Part shown: positions 15,440 to 23,289 of the stretch, one piece after another
Layout of the letters: the number at the start of each line of letters is the position of its first letter
Position numbering within the stretch: position 1 is the first letter of the stretch
From: Desulfurococcales archaeon
GTDB taxonomy: Archaea; Thermoproteota; Thermoprotei_A; Sulfolobales; WAQK01
Assembly (NCBI GenBank): GCA_027016915.1
Contig: JALURJ010000209.1
Span: 1 to 25,854 of the forward strand
Direction of reading: 5' to 3'
Length of the DNA stretch: 25,854 nucleotides
Program-made: the position numbers and the translations under genes
Notes under the pieces: model-generated
Databases searched by the model: none
What the model was told of the DNA's origin: nothing
The model's input: the letters and a program-made list of their open reading frames with translations, nothing else

Positions 15440-16120
15440 TTGACCCTAATAGTAGCTCTCGACCCCCCTCAGAGCGTGGACGACGCCCTAGAGTGGAGCT
15501 CCAAACTGGTTGAGGAGGTGGGTACAGCGGCAGCGGGGTTCAAGATAGGGCTGCCCCTGCTGCTCAGAGCAGGGCTTCCCGGCCTGAAAACCCTGGCAGA
15601 CAAAATGCCGCCCGAGTCGCTCAAAATAGCCGACCTAAAGCTGGCCGACGTAGGCCATATAATGTCGACCACGGCTGAAGCGGTGGCCGCTGCCGGCTAT
15701 GACGCCGTCATTGCTCACGGCTTCGTCGGGGTGGAGGGGGCTCTCGACGAACTTGCAGATACCTGTAGATCGATGGGCTTGAAGCTCATAGTACTAGTCT
15801 CCATGAGTCACCCCGCAGCTTCCCGTATAATGGACCCTATGCTCGACGCACTACTAGAAGAGGCGGTGAAAGCCGATGCTTGGGGCGTGGTTGCGCCGGC
15901 TACACGGCCAGAGATAGTGGCAAAGGCCCGTAAACGGCTAGGCCCAAGTTACACCATTCTTTCGCCCGGGGTGGGTGCCCAGGGAGCGGAGCCCGGCACA
16001 GCCCTCTGCGCCGGAGCAGACTACGAGATCGTGGGTAGACTTATAACTAGGAGTGCCTCTCCGAGGGAAACTGCCTTCCTCTTATTGGAAAAACAGAGAG
16101 AGGCTGTGTCACGTTGCTGA
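15440..16120 (+). CDS. pyrF: Orotidine 5'-phosphate decarboxylase
   Basis: 226 residues from TTG 15440, converting OMP to UMP in pyrimidine synthesis. It opens with TLIVALDPP, the first strand with its Asp. It then shows GFKIGLPLLL, the catalytic tetrad region ADLKLAD (Asp-x-Lys-x-x-Asp), VSMSHP, and the phosphate-binding ending LSPGVGAQG...GRLITRSASP. An ATG at 15386 would add 18 residues ahead of the usual first strand, but it lies only about 18 bases from the TATA box and so probably is not in the transcript. TTG 15440 has only a poorly spaced ggag before it, so the start remains uncertain. Its stop overlaps pyrE by seven bases. Confidence 0.94.
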   Translation: MTLIVALDPPQSVDDALEWSSKLVEEVGTAAAGFKIGLPLLLRAGLPGLKTLADKMPPESLKIADLKLADVGHIMSTTAEAVAAAGYDAVIAHGFVGVEGALDELADTCRSMGLKLIVLVSMSHPAASRIMDPMLDALLEEAVKADAWGVVAPATRPEIVAKARKRLGPSYTILSPGVGAQGAEPGTALCAGADYEIVGRLITRSASPRETAFLLLEKQREAVSRC

Positions 16121-16710
16121 GCCTAGCCTTGGAGCTATATAGGCTTGGAATGGTGCGGTTCGGCAGGTTTAGGCTAACCTCGGGTGCTGAGAGTCCATAC
16201 TATATCGACCTAAGACCGCTGCCAAGCTACCCGGAGGTATTCAGGAAAGTGGCCCTAAGAATGGCTGCACTCCTCGAGGGATACAACTATGACTACATTA
16301 TCGGCGTGGCGACGGGCGGTGTGCCGCTAGCAACAGCCGTGGCTCTGATGGCCGGCAAGCCCATGGGGTATGTGAGGCTGGAGGCCAAGACGCATGGTAC
16401 AGGGAGAAGGCTGGAGGCCCTGGTCAAAGGGAGAAGAGTAGCCATTATAGATGACGTAGCCACCACGGGCGGCTCTCTTGCAGCCACAGTGGAGGCTGTA
16501 AGGGGGGAGGGAGGTGAGCCGATCATAGCAGCTGTGGTTGTGGACCGGGAGCAGGGTGCTGCGGAGCGGATCAAAGGGCTGGGAGTAGGGTTTGTACAGC
16601 TTTTGAAGGCATCACAGTTATTCGCAGAACTATATGCTGCGGGAATTATAGGTGAGGACAGGTACTTGGAGCTCCTCCGCTACGTTTCAAGCTCGACCCA
16701 GGGTCGCTGA
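16114..16710 (+). CDS. pyrE: Orotate phosphoribosyltransferase
   Basis: 198 residues, TTG start overlapping pyrF, with gagagagg upstream. The PRPP-binding loop is IIDDVATTGGS (111-121); SPYYIDLR (27-34) and the flexible-loop segment YVRLEAKTHG (86-95) are visible. It joins orotate and PRPP to OMP, the substrate of the PyrF encoded just before it. One oddity: the usual loop Lys after Arg (VRK) is Leu89 here, while Lys92 and His94 are kept. The gene order pyrF-pyrE with overlap implies coupled expression. Confidence 0.95.
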   Translation: MLSLALELYRLGMVRFGRFRLTSGAESPYYIDLRPLPSYPEVFRKVALRMAALLEGYNYDYIIGVATGGVPLATAVALMAGKPMGYVRLEAKTHGTGRRLEALVKGRRVAIIDDVATTGGSLAATVEAVRGEGGEPIIAAVVVDREQGAAERIKGLGVGFVQLLKASQLFAELYAAGIIGEDRYLELLRYVSSSTQGR

Positions 16711-16736
16711 GCCCGCAGGAATGTGGGTGCTGCCTG

Positions 16737-18218
16737 ATGAGTCAAGGTAAGCAGGGTAGCGTGAGGCCCTTCCTGAACTACGCGGTTACGGTACTTTCTA
16801 TATCCTCTTCCTTCATCCTGGTTGTCCCCCTAATCTACGACTTCATAGTATACGGTGCCCCAACCCAGGTGGGCGCCTACCTCTTCATGTGGGGTGTCCT
16901 CATACTAGGTGTAGGCATGGTCCTCAGACACCTCACCTACACCACTGCCCCGCTCACGCTCACCAGTGCCCTCTACATAACCCTGCTCAACTGGCTCGTG
17001 GTGCCTGTCCTCATAGCTATGCCTGTGGCCCGAGTTTTGGCCATACCGTTCGTGGACGCATGGTTCGAGGCTGTGAGCGGCCTCACAACCACGGGTCTCT
17101 CGGTTTTCTCAGGCTCATACGACAATGGGGTTTACGTTCCCAGCGTTGAGGAGCTACCGCCGGAGATCCTGCTATGGCGAAGCCTGAGCCAGTGGGTAGG
17201 CGGCCTGGGGATCGTGGTGTTCATGATTGTGGTTATTGCCCGTACACCGGGCATAGTGGTCCTATACAGGTCGGAGGGCAGATTCGAGAGGCTGGAGCCC
17301 AGCCTTGCCAAGACGGTGCGCGAGATGCTGGCTATCTACACGTTGCTCACATTCGTCGAAACCCTGGTTCTCAGGTATACTGGGATGTCCTGGTTCGACG
17401 CCGTCAACCACGCCATGACGGCGTTGTCGACGGGCGGCTTCTCCACGAGGAATGACAGCATAGCTGCCTTCGCGTCAAGGATTCTGGAGATAACAACCAT
17501 TATAGGCATGTGGCTGGGCGCCACCAACTTCCTGGACCACAAAAACATGCTTAAGGCGAGGATCCAGGAGCTCCTCAGATCCGTGGAGCTGAAAACCTTC
17601 ATATTCCTTCTAACAATACTAACCGGCTTCTCAGCCTATCTTCTCAGGATAGGCAGCGTGCTTGATACCGACGAGCTCTGGCGCCGCTTCTATCAGGTCT
17701 TCTCAGCCCTCACAACCACAGGGTTTCAGACTGTAGATATACATGCAGAGGACCCGGCCTTTAAGATGGTTCTCATAGTAGCTATGCTCATAGGCGGATC
17801 TGTGTTCTCCACCGCCGGCGGCGTCAAGCTTCTGAGGATAGCGATAGTAGCCAAGTCGCTTAAGAACATGATTGCCTCGTTCATAACCCCGAAAGGCTAC
17901 ATAGCTTCGTCAAGGCTGGGCAGGTACACCGTCACACCGGGCCTGGCCGTGGAGGCGTTAGGCCTAATATTCATATACGTGGTCACGGTGATAGTCTCCA
18001 CGCTGATAATGGTGCCCTTCGTGTCTTCGGAGTACAGCTTTATGGACGTGTTCTTTGAGGCAGCCTCAGGCCTGGCCACCACAGGGCTTTCCTCAGGGAT
18101 ATCAAGCGCCTCGGCCCATCTGGTGGTAAAGCTGGTCCTCATGGCCGACATGATCCTAGGCAGGCTTGAGATAGTCCCCTTCGTGGTAGGCATTTACAGC
18201 CTCACACGTAGGAGGTGA
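16737..18218 (+). CDS. trkH: TrkH-family potassium uptake channel subunit
   Basis: 493 residues. The four pore repeats typical of Trk/Ktr channels are all visible: TTTGL (117-121), STGGF (231-235), TTTGF (326-330) and ATTGL (447-451). Conserved SQWVGGLGIVVF (151-162) and GRLEIVPFV (475-483) are present. It mediates K+ (or K+/Na+) uptake across the membrane. ATG 16737 has gtgggtg upstream, 26 bases after pyrE. The next gene starts five bases after its stop and encodes an AbrB-PhoU protein. No TrkA/KtrA-type nucleotide-binding partner occurs in the window. Confidence 0.96.
   Translation: MSQGKQGSVRPFLNYAVTVLSISSSFILVVPLIYDFIVYGAPTQVGAYLFMWGVLILGVGMVLRHLTYTTAPLTLTSALYITLLNWLVVPVLIAMPVARVLAIPFVDAWFEAVSGLTTTGLSVFSGSYDNGVYVPSVEELPPEILLWRSLSQWVGGLGIVVFMIVVIARTPGIVVLYRSEGRFERLEPSLAKTVREMLAIYTLLTFVETLVLRYTGMSWFDAVNHAMTALSTGGFSTRNDSIAAFASRILEITTIIGMWLGATNFLDHKNMLKARIQELLRSVELKTFIFLLTILTGFSAYLLRIGSVLDTDELWRRFYQVFSALTTTGFQTVDIHAEDPAFKMVLIVAMLIGGSVFSTAGGVKLLRIAIVAKSLKNMIASFITPKGYIASSRLGRYTVTPGLAVEALGLIFIYVVTVIVSTLIMVPFVSSEYSFMDVFFEAASGLATTGLSSGISSASAHLVVKLVLMADMILGRLEIVPFVVGIYSLTRRR
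18211..18217 (+). promoter_or_regulatory. Strong Shine-Dalgarno setting the AbrB-PhoU start
   Basis: GGAGGTG lies six bases before ATG 18224 and spans the trkH stop codon. It makes ATG 18224 the start rather than the in-frame GTG at 18215, which is part of this motif. The overlap suggests reinitiation after trkH. Confidence 0.7.
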
Positions 18219-18223
18219 ACCAC

Positions 18224-19294
18224 ATGGGGGAGAAGCCGGGCGAACTTGGACCGGAGCACTGGGATAGGGTGCTTAGAAGGATCCAGGTAACCGGGGGCTC
18301 AACCTATATAGTATCGCTGCCTAAGGAATGGGTTAGACGTAGCAACCTCAGCCGCGGCGACTATGTAGAGCTGGTGCTGGAGCTCGACGGTTCGCTTAGG
18401 ATCAGGCCTGCTGAGCGAAGAGCGGAGAAGCCTGAGACCAGCATGACTGTGTCCAAGGATGAGCCCTCAGAGTGGGTTCTACGGGAATTCATATCCAGGT
18501 ACCTGGCCGGATACTATACTATACGCGTATTCTTCGAGGACAACGTGGCGCCGTACAGGAGGCTGTTCAGGGTAGTTATCCCTGACAAGCTGATAGGGGT
18601 AGAGGTTGTGGACGAGTCGACAAGACACTTGGTGGCCCAATGCCTCGTGAACGTTCACGAACTTCCCCTTTCAACTGCTATCCAGAGGGCGTACAGGATA
18701 GTCTACACCATGATCTACGACGCGTTAAAGGTTGTTTCGGGAGAGCTGGGTGCTGAGATGCTGGACGACATAGTTGAGAGGGACGATCTGGTGGACAAAT
18801 TCTACCTGTACAGCGTAAGGCAGCTCAATGAGCTCCTGGCTGGCCTGATTTCCCCCAGCGAAATAGGGCTTGCAAGGCTTAGCGACTCCCTCACCTATAG
18901 AATTATGGTGAAAAACCTGGAGAGGATGGGGGATCATGCTAGAAGGGTGGCGAAAAGCCTTAAGATGCTGAAGAAGCCTGTTTTGGAACCAAATCTTGGC
19001 AGGGTCGTTGTAAGGCTGGGCGAGGAATCTCTAAAACTGCTGGAGGACTCCTACAAGAGCTTCAGAGAAGGCAACACGGAGCTTGCACACAGGGTTATAG
19101 ACGAGGTTAACCAAAGGCTACCCCAACTCGAGGGCCAGGCTCTCTCGTTCATCCTGGACAGGAACTACACCTCTAGGCAAATAACTTTGCTCAAAACGGT
19201 GGTTGAGAGCCTTAAAAGGGTCGCCGAGTACAGCGCCGACATAGCGGAGCTAGCCATAGATATGTCCGTCCACGGCGGCAGCGGTGTTGGCTAG
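18224..19294 (+). CDS. AbrB-type DNA-binding domain fused to PhoU domains
   Basis: 356 residues. The N-terminus (about 17-63) is a SpoVT/AbrB swapped-hairpin fold: RRIQVTGGSTYIVSLPKEWV...LSRGDYVELVLELDGSLRI. The rest is two PhoU-like helical bundles, with the acidic metal-binding motif NLERMGDHARRVAKS and the repeat counterpart SLKRVAEYSADIAELA. PhoU proteins usually modulate phosphate uptake and signalling, and AbrB-PhoU fusions are an archaeal form. Here it is translated just after trkH, suggesting control of K+ transport or of its own operon. It ends with a TAG that overlaps the stop of the convergent gene. Confidence 0.9.
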   Translation: MGEKPGELGPEHWDRVLRRIQVTGGSTYIVSLPKEWVRRSNLSRGDYVELVLELDGSLRIRPAERRAEKPETSMTVSKDEPSEWVLREFISRYLAGYYTIRVFFEDNVAPYRRLFRVVIPDKLIGVEVVDESTRHLVAQCLVNVHELPLSTAIQRAYRIVYTMIYDALKVVSGELGAEMLDDIVERDDLVDKFYLYSVRQLNELLAGLISPSEIGLARLSDSLTYRIMVKNLERMGDHARRVAKSLKMLKKPVLEPNLGRVVVRLGEESLKLLEDSYKSFREGNTELAHRVIDEVNQRLPQLEGQALSFILDRNYTSRQITLLKTVVESLKRVAEYSADIAELAIDMSVHGGSGVG

Positions 19295-20079
19295 AAAGAG
19301 GGCCGGGTGATGCGGAACTCGCAGTATTTGTGGCCCAGGGACATACAACTTGTCTCGCGGGCCACAACAAGCTTACCCAGATATTCTGAGAATATACCGG
19401 AGATTATGCCCCGCGCCAACGCACTATAGGGCTTGTCTGAGCGCACCCCTCTGCACTCTATGTTGTCCCTCACAAGGATTGTTGCCTCACCCTTTTCCTC
19501 ATCCAGTTCCTTGAGCTCGAAATCCCCCCACCCAGCCACCTTGAGTTCCAAGAACACGAAGTGGAGTGCGTCGCGCCTCCTGCTGAACTTGTATTTTCTC
19601 AGCGCCTTCCTGAAGAAGGCTTTCCCCATATCCATACCGGCATAGAACAGATATGCCTCGCCTGTTGTGCCAAACTTCTCCCGCATGCCCCGGCTTAGCG
19701 CCTTAAGCATCATCTCAGTGAGTATAGCCACACGTTCACCCCCTATGTAGAGTGGAAAGTGGAAAACATCTACCGCCAAGCCGTTGGTCAATGGTTTACT
19801 GGCCTTAACGTCGAGCACGCCGCTAATGTTTCTAATAGCCTCCATGGACTCCTCCAGTTCCTTCTCCTTCCCCGTAACGTCGACGAAAAACACTATGCTA
19901 GCCGTGTCGCTCTGGGAAGGATTTGACACCACGGTGTTCACTATGTTTATGTTCCGAGAGGCGAAAGCTGCTGAGATCGCTTGAAGCATGCCGGGCTTGT
20001 CCTCGACTTTTAGGGCTACGGTATATATTGTTCTGCCAGGCCGGTAAACTATACGGCCGACATCCAGCGGTCTATCCAA
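19291..20079 (-). CDS. ACT domain plus V4R domain protein
   Basis: 262 residues. An ACT small-molecule-binding domain (about 18-93: YTVALKVEDKPGMLQAISAA, NINIVNTVV) precedes a V4R-type domain (about 105-258). The latter has the glycine motif YAGMDMGKAF and three Cys (209, 245, 253, the last two in TSCMSLGHKYCEF), probably zinc-binding. ACT domains commonly sense amino acids, and V4R domains bind hydrophobic or tetrapyrrole-like ligands or act as sensory modules. TTG start 20079 with an excellent gaggagg before it. It lies downstream of the radical SAM gene but with its own TATA box in the gap. The function is inferred only as ligand-responsive regulation. Confidence 0.85.
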   Translation of the reverse strand: MDRPLDVGRIVYRPGRTIYTVALKVEDKPGMLQAISAAFASRNINIVNTVVSNPSQSDTASIVFFVDVTGKEKELEESMEAIRNISGVLDVKASKPLTNGLAVDVFHFPLYIGGERVAILTEMMLKALSRGMREKFGTTGEAYLFYAGMDMGKAFFRKALRKYKFSRRRDALHFVFLELKVAGWGDFELKELDEEKGEATILVRDNIECRGVRSDKPYSALARGIISGIFSEYLGKLVVARETSCMSLGHKYCEFRITRPSF

Positions 20080-20084
20080 AATAT

Positions 20085-20120
20085 CCTCCTCACTAGGATA
20101 TCCCGGTTTGTATAATAAAA
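20085..20120 (-). promoter_or_regulatory. TATA box and Shine-Dalgarno of the ACT-V4R gene
   Basis: TTTTATTATA (minus, 20120-20111) predicts a start near 20091. GAGGAGG at 20091-20085 stands five bases before TTG 20079. The leader would be very short, so one of the two positions may be off by a few bases. Confidence 0.5.
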
Positions 20121-20161
20121 ATGCTTACTCTCTTCAGCCATTCTACTAGTCAAACACGATT

Positions 20162-21298
20162 CTAGAGTTTCCAAGCATTTCTAGGCGTATAGACGCATGC
20201 CGGATCCTCGGCGAACGGGTCACCTGTATAAGCATAGGCTCTAGCCCTGCTCCCCCCGCACAGGTCTCTGTACTCGCAGACCCTGCATCTCCCCTTGAGT
20301 ATGCTGCTGTCCCTAAGGCCCCTGAGTATGCTGCTGTTCCTATAGATCTCCCTCAATCTCGCCGTCCTGACATTGCCTACAGGGAGGGGGAGAAAGCCGC
20401 TTGGACGTACCGAGCCGTTGTAAGCCACAAAGATTACACCTTTCCCGTCCCGTGTGCCTGCCGTGTGCGCCCTAGCCTTGCCCCTCGGCTCTCCGAGGAG
20501 TTTAATGGTCTTCTCCATCAACCTGAGGTAGAGCGGGCCCGTCTTAACCGGTAGTCCTTCATTCTCGGCTCTCAGCCTCTCCACCACAACTCTACGGAAC
20601 ATGGGGCCCTCCGTTGTGCGGACCAGGATGCCGTATCGGGAAGCGTCGTAGAGGAAGTGGGAGACGTCCTCGTACTCCTGAGGCGTTAGGTCAAGCGAGA
20701 AAGCGCCCCTTCCCGTAGGGACGAAGTAGAATACCTCCCACACACCCACTCCCAGTTCTAGGAGGAGCTTCAGTGTTTCGGGGAGATACTCCACGGTATC
20801 CCTCATAACCACGGTGTTGACCTGTACTCTCATGTTCCTGTCTATAGCCTCGGCCAGCATCTCGACGGTTCTCCTCCACACTCCCCGTATCCCGCGGATG
20901 GAGTCATGAACCTCTGGTACGGCTGAGTCTAGGCTTATGGAGATTGCCTTAACCCCTGCCTCTAGGAACTTGTCGAGGGTTTTCGGTGTGAGCAGTGGGG
21001 TAACGCTTGGCGCTACAGCAACTCTGATCCCTTTGCTTGACGCGTAGGCCAGCAGCTCCCATATGTCTGTCCGCATGAGGATATCGCCGCCTGTAAACAC
21101 GAGTATAGGGTGTGGAGCCCCGAACTCCGCTACCTGGTCTATCAGGTCTAGGCCCTCCTCTGTTCCAAGCTCGCCTGGAAGGGGGTTTTCTATGGCTTCA
21201 GCTCTGCAGTGTTTGCAGGCGAGTTTGCAGGCCTTGGTGGTTTCCCAGAAGACGAGCAGCGGTTTCTCCCCGTAATCCCATGAGGCCTTGCCATGCAT
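20162..21298 (-). CDS. Radical SAM/SPASM protein, TIGR04053-like
   Basis: 378 residues. The radical SAM cluster motif CKLACKHC (Cys24, 28, 31) is followed by FTGGDILMR in place of the common GGEP/GGDP, and APSVTPLLT. The C-terminal SPASM-type cysteines are 338, 341, 347 and 368, ready for an auxiliary Fe-S cluster. The layout resembles the TIGR04053 group and, more distantly, AhbD/NirJ haem-synthesis enzymes. The reaction is unknown: peptide or tetrapyrrole modification are both possible. No small peptide substrate gene was found beside it. ATG 21298 has agggcg upstream and a TATA box near 21350. The ACT-V4R gene follows at 82 bases. Confidence 0.88.
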   Translation of the reverse strand: MHGKASWDYGEKPLLVFWETTKACKLACKHCRAEAIENPLPGELGTEEGLDLIDQVAEFGAPHPILVFTGGDILMRTDIWELLAYASSKGIRVAVAPSVTPLLTPKTLDKFLEAGVKAISISLDSAVPEVHDSIRGIRGVWRRTVEMLAEAIDRNMRVQVNTVVMRDTVEYLPETLKLLLELGVGVWEVFYFVPTGRGAFSLDLTPQEYEDVSHFLYDASRYGILVRTTEGPMFRRVVVERLRAENEGLPVKTGPLYLRLMEKTIKLLGEPRGKARAHTAGTRDGKGVIFVAYNGSVRPSGFLPLPVGNVRTARLREIYRNSSILRGLRDSSILKGRCRVCEYRDLCGGSRARAYAYTGDPFAEDPACVYTPRNAWKL

Positions 21299-21349
21299 GT
21301 ATGCTACGCCCTATAAGCCCGTTGCCAGGTTAACCCTAATAGCGTGTTC

Positions 21350-21356
21350 ATATATA
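21350..21356 (-). promoter_or_regulatory. TATA box of the radical SAM gene
   Basis: TATATAT on minus, centred near 21353, predicts a start near 21327 and a leader of about 30 bases holding agggcg. A closer cttatag at about 21311-21317 would put the start inside the gene and is less likely. Confidence 0.5.
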
Positions 21357-21381
21357 CATTTCTTACCTGTCTAGCTCTCTA

Positions 21382-21954
21382 TTAGGCTAGAAATATCCTG
21401 AACGCTGTAAAAGCTGATAACGCTCCGAGAACAGTCCCCATAGCTACTTGGAGCACGGTATGCTTACCGAGCTTCACCCTGGCCCATCCAACCATTAACG
21501 TGGCAAGGCCCGCCATGAGGGTGAGGGGCGCACCAGCCAGGTAGTAGAAGCCGACGACCGCTTCTGCAACACCGAGGGCATGGATACTGACCTTCCACCT
21601 TTTGGAGGCTACATACGCCATCAGCCCGCCTATACCGTACCCAGTCATTATGGCTGACACGTATCTTGCCGATGAGAGAAAATATACTACAAAGGCCCCA
21701 ACGAGGTTCGAGGCTGAGGCGAATAGCAGGGGAGTCCCGCGCAGCCCCCTGCTTGGCAGATCCCAGGGAGCCCCATTGAGCCTTGCCCACGAGATCGCGA
21801 AGGCGAGCGGGAGGAAGGAGGAGAACATTAGGGCTAGCGGGAGGCCGAGCCACTCACCCATAATTTTGGCGGAGGCTATGTAAAGGGCTGCTGCAACCAG
21901 TGATGGCTGAAGTACCAGGGAAACGGCCAGCGCCAGCCTCCTCAAAGCCTCCAC
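21382..21954 (-). CDS. PAP2-like integral membrane phosphatase-related protein
   Basis: 190 residues with five or six hydrophobic helices. Degenerate PAP2 motifs are visible: WDLPSRGLRGTP (64-75), KVSIHALG (121-128, in place of PSGH) and RVKLGKHTVLQVAMG (159-173, the R...H motif 3). These suggest a lipid-phosphate or polyprenyl-phosphate phosphatase relative acting in the membrane; full activity is uncertain because motif 1 and the Pro-Ser-Gly-His core are altered. GTG start 21954 with gagga close upstream and a TATA box at 21981-21990. It sits between the ABC-2 permease and the radical SAM gene, all on minus. Confidence 0.72.
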   Translation of the reverse strand: MEALRRLALAVSLVLQPSLVAAALYIASAKIMGEWLGLPLALMFSSFLPLAFAISWARLNGAPWDLPSRGLRGTPLLFASASNLVGAFVVYFLSSARYVSAIMTGYGIGGLMAYVASKRWKVSIHALGVAEAVVGFYYLAGAPLTLMAGLATLMVGWARVKLGKHTVLQVAMGTVLGALSAFTAFRIFLA

Positions 21955-21980
21955 CAGTCCTCACAGGCTATGGTGAGAGA

Positions 21981-21990
21981 AGTATATAAC
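21981..21990 (-). promoter_or_regulatory. TATA box of the PAP2-like gene
   Basis: GTTATATACT on minus, centred near 21986, lies in the 39-base gap after the ABC permease. It predicts a start near 21960 and an almost leaderless message for GTG 21954. Confidence 0.45.
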
Positions 21991-21993
21991 GGT

Positions 21994-23289
21994 TTATGGA
22001 GGCATGGCACCCCTCCGCCTCCGAAGCGAGAACCTGGCCGTCAGTATCCTCTCGCTGTTGAACAGCTTTGATGCTGCCAGGAGCAGCGCGGCTAGGTATA
22101 TCAGCATACCTGCAAACCCAATGGCGGCCTTAGCAGCATCGTTGCTCGCCACTCCGAGGAAGGCGTTGAGCAGATGGACGTAGGGGTCTAGCATGAGGAC
22201 GGCCTGGATGCTTGCTGGGAGGCTTTCTAGGCTCACGCCGAACATGAACACGAACAGCGGCAGTATTAGGGGGAGTGACACGTAGCTGGAGAACACCTGG
22301 GCGCTTTTAACATCGCTGACGAACACGGAGGCAAGTATTCCTATGCCTATGCTTATCAGCAGTCCCAGCAGCAGGGCGAGGAAGTAGAGTATAGCCTCCA
22401 TGGGGCCTACAGTTATGGTGAGAGGCATAGACTCGGCACCCGGCATAGAGGAGGCGTAGAGAGCCATGTATACTAGGAAACCACCCGTATAGCTCATGGC
22501 CCCGAGAGCTGCGATCAGCGAGACGCCGGCCAGCTTTCCTAGTAGGATCTCTGTCCTCGACACCGGCAGGGTCAGCAGCATCTCCAGGGTCTTGGCCTCC
22601 TTCTCAAGAGCCATAGAGACCGATGCCACCTGGAGAGCGGCCATTACTGCTGTTAGTAGCATTATTGGGAGGATGAAAACCTGTGCGAAGAGGCGGCCCA
22701 TGACCTCCTCGGGCCCGCCCTTGACAGGCTTGCCGAAGAGTATGACCGTTCCCTTCTCCACCACCGGACTGGCTACAAACTCTATGGTGGCGTTGGGGTA
22801 AACCTGCCTAACAGCCTCCAACAATATGTTCTTGTTAAACGCATCGATATAGGCTGAGATCCTCCCCATGCCGGGCAGCCCGAAGAAGCTGAGCTTGGCC
22901 ATGTACAGGTATTCCTCCACTATGCCCGGAACCCCTTCTGTAAGGTTGCTGCCGAAGCCCTCAGGCACAACGACTAGGATCTCCACACCCTCCTCCTGGT
23001 ACAGTTTTGTCAGGGTTTCGACGGGATCCCCGGGTCCGACCAGCCGCACGTGGCTGGCCACCGACTCCAGGTAGCTTGTGAATTCGGCTGCCGTTTCCGA
23101 GGTGTCGAGAACCATGACGGCCATCTTTACAGGCTTCCCGGCCTCCTTAACTGCAGCCTTGAAGGACAGGCTCATAACCCCGCCGAGCACGGCGAACATT
23201 ATGAGGGGCCCTACTATCATTCCCAGCAGCACGACGCGCTCCTTGAACAGGTCCTTGACCTCTTTCCTGATCAGGGGAAGTATCTTCAA
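21994..23289 (-). CDS. ABC-2 type exporter permease (NatB-like)
   Basis: 431 residues. One N-terminal span (about 20-46) precedes a large external domain (about 50-205), then five C-terminal spans after KEAKTLEMLLTLPVSRTEILLGK, the coupling-helix signature of the ABC2_membrane_3/NatB group. It would pair with the ATPase encoded just upstream to export an ion, lipid or peptide; the substrate is not shown by the sequence. The start is TTG 23289, overlapping the ATPase TGA as TTGA, so the two genes are translationally coupled. Confidence 0.92.
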   Translation of the reverse strand: MKILPLIRKEVKDLFKERVVLLGMIVGPLIMFAVLGGVMSLSFKAAVKEAGKPVKMAVMVLDTSETAAEFTSYLESVASHVRLVGPGDPVETLTKLYQEEGVEILVVVPEGFGSNLTEGVPGIVEEYLYMAKLSFFGLPGMGRISAYIDAFNKNILLEAVRQVYPNATIEFVASPVVEKGTVILFGKPVKGGPEEVMGRLFAQVFILPIMLLTAVMAALQVASVSMALEKEAKTLEMLLTLPVSRTEILLGKLAGVSLIAALGAMSYTGGFLVYMALYASSMPGAESMPLTITVGPMEAILYFLALLLGLLISIGIGILASVFVSDVKSAQVFSSYVSLPLILPLFVFMFGVSLESLPASIQAVLMLDPYVHLLNAFLGVASNDAAKAAIGFAGMLIYLAALLLAASKLFNSERILTARFSLRRRRGAMPP

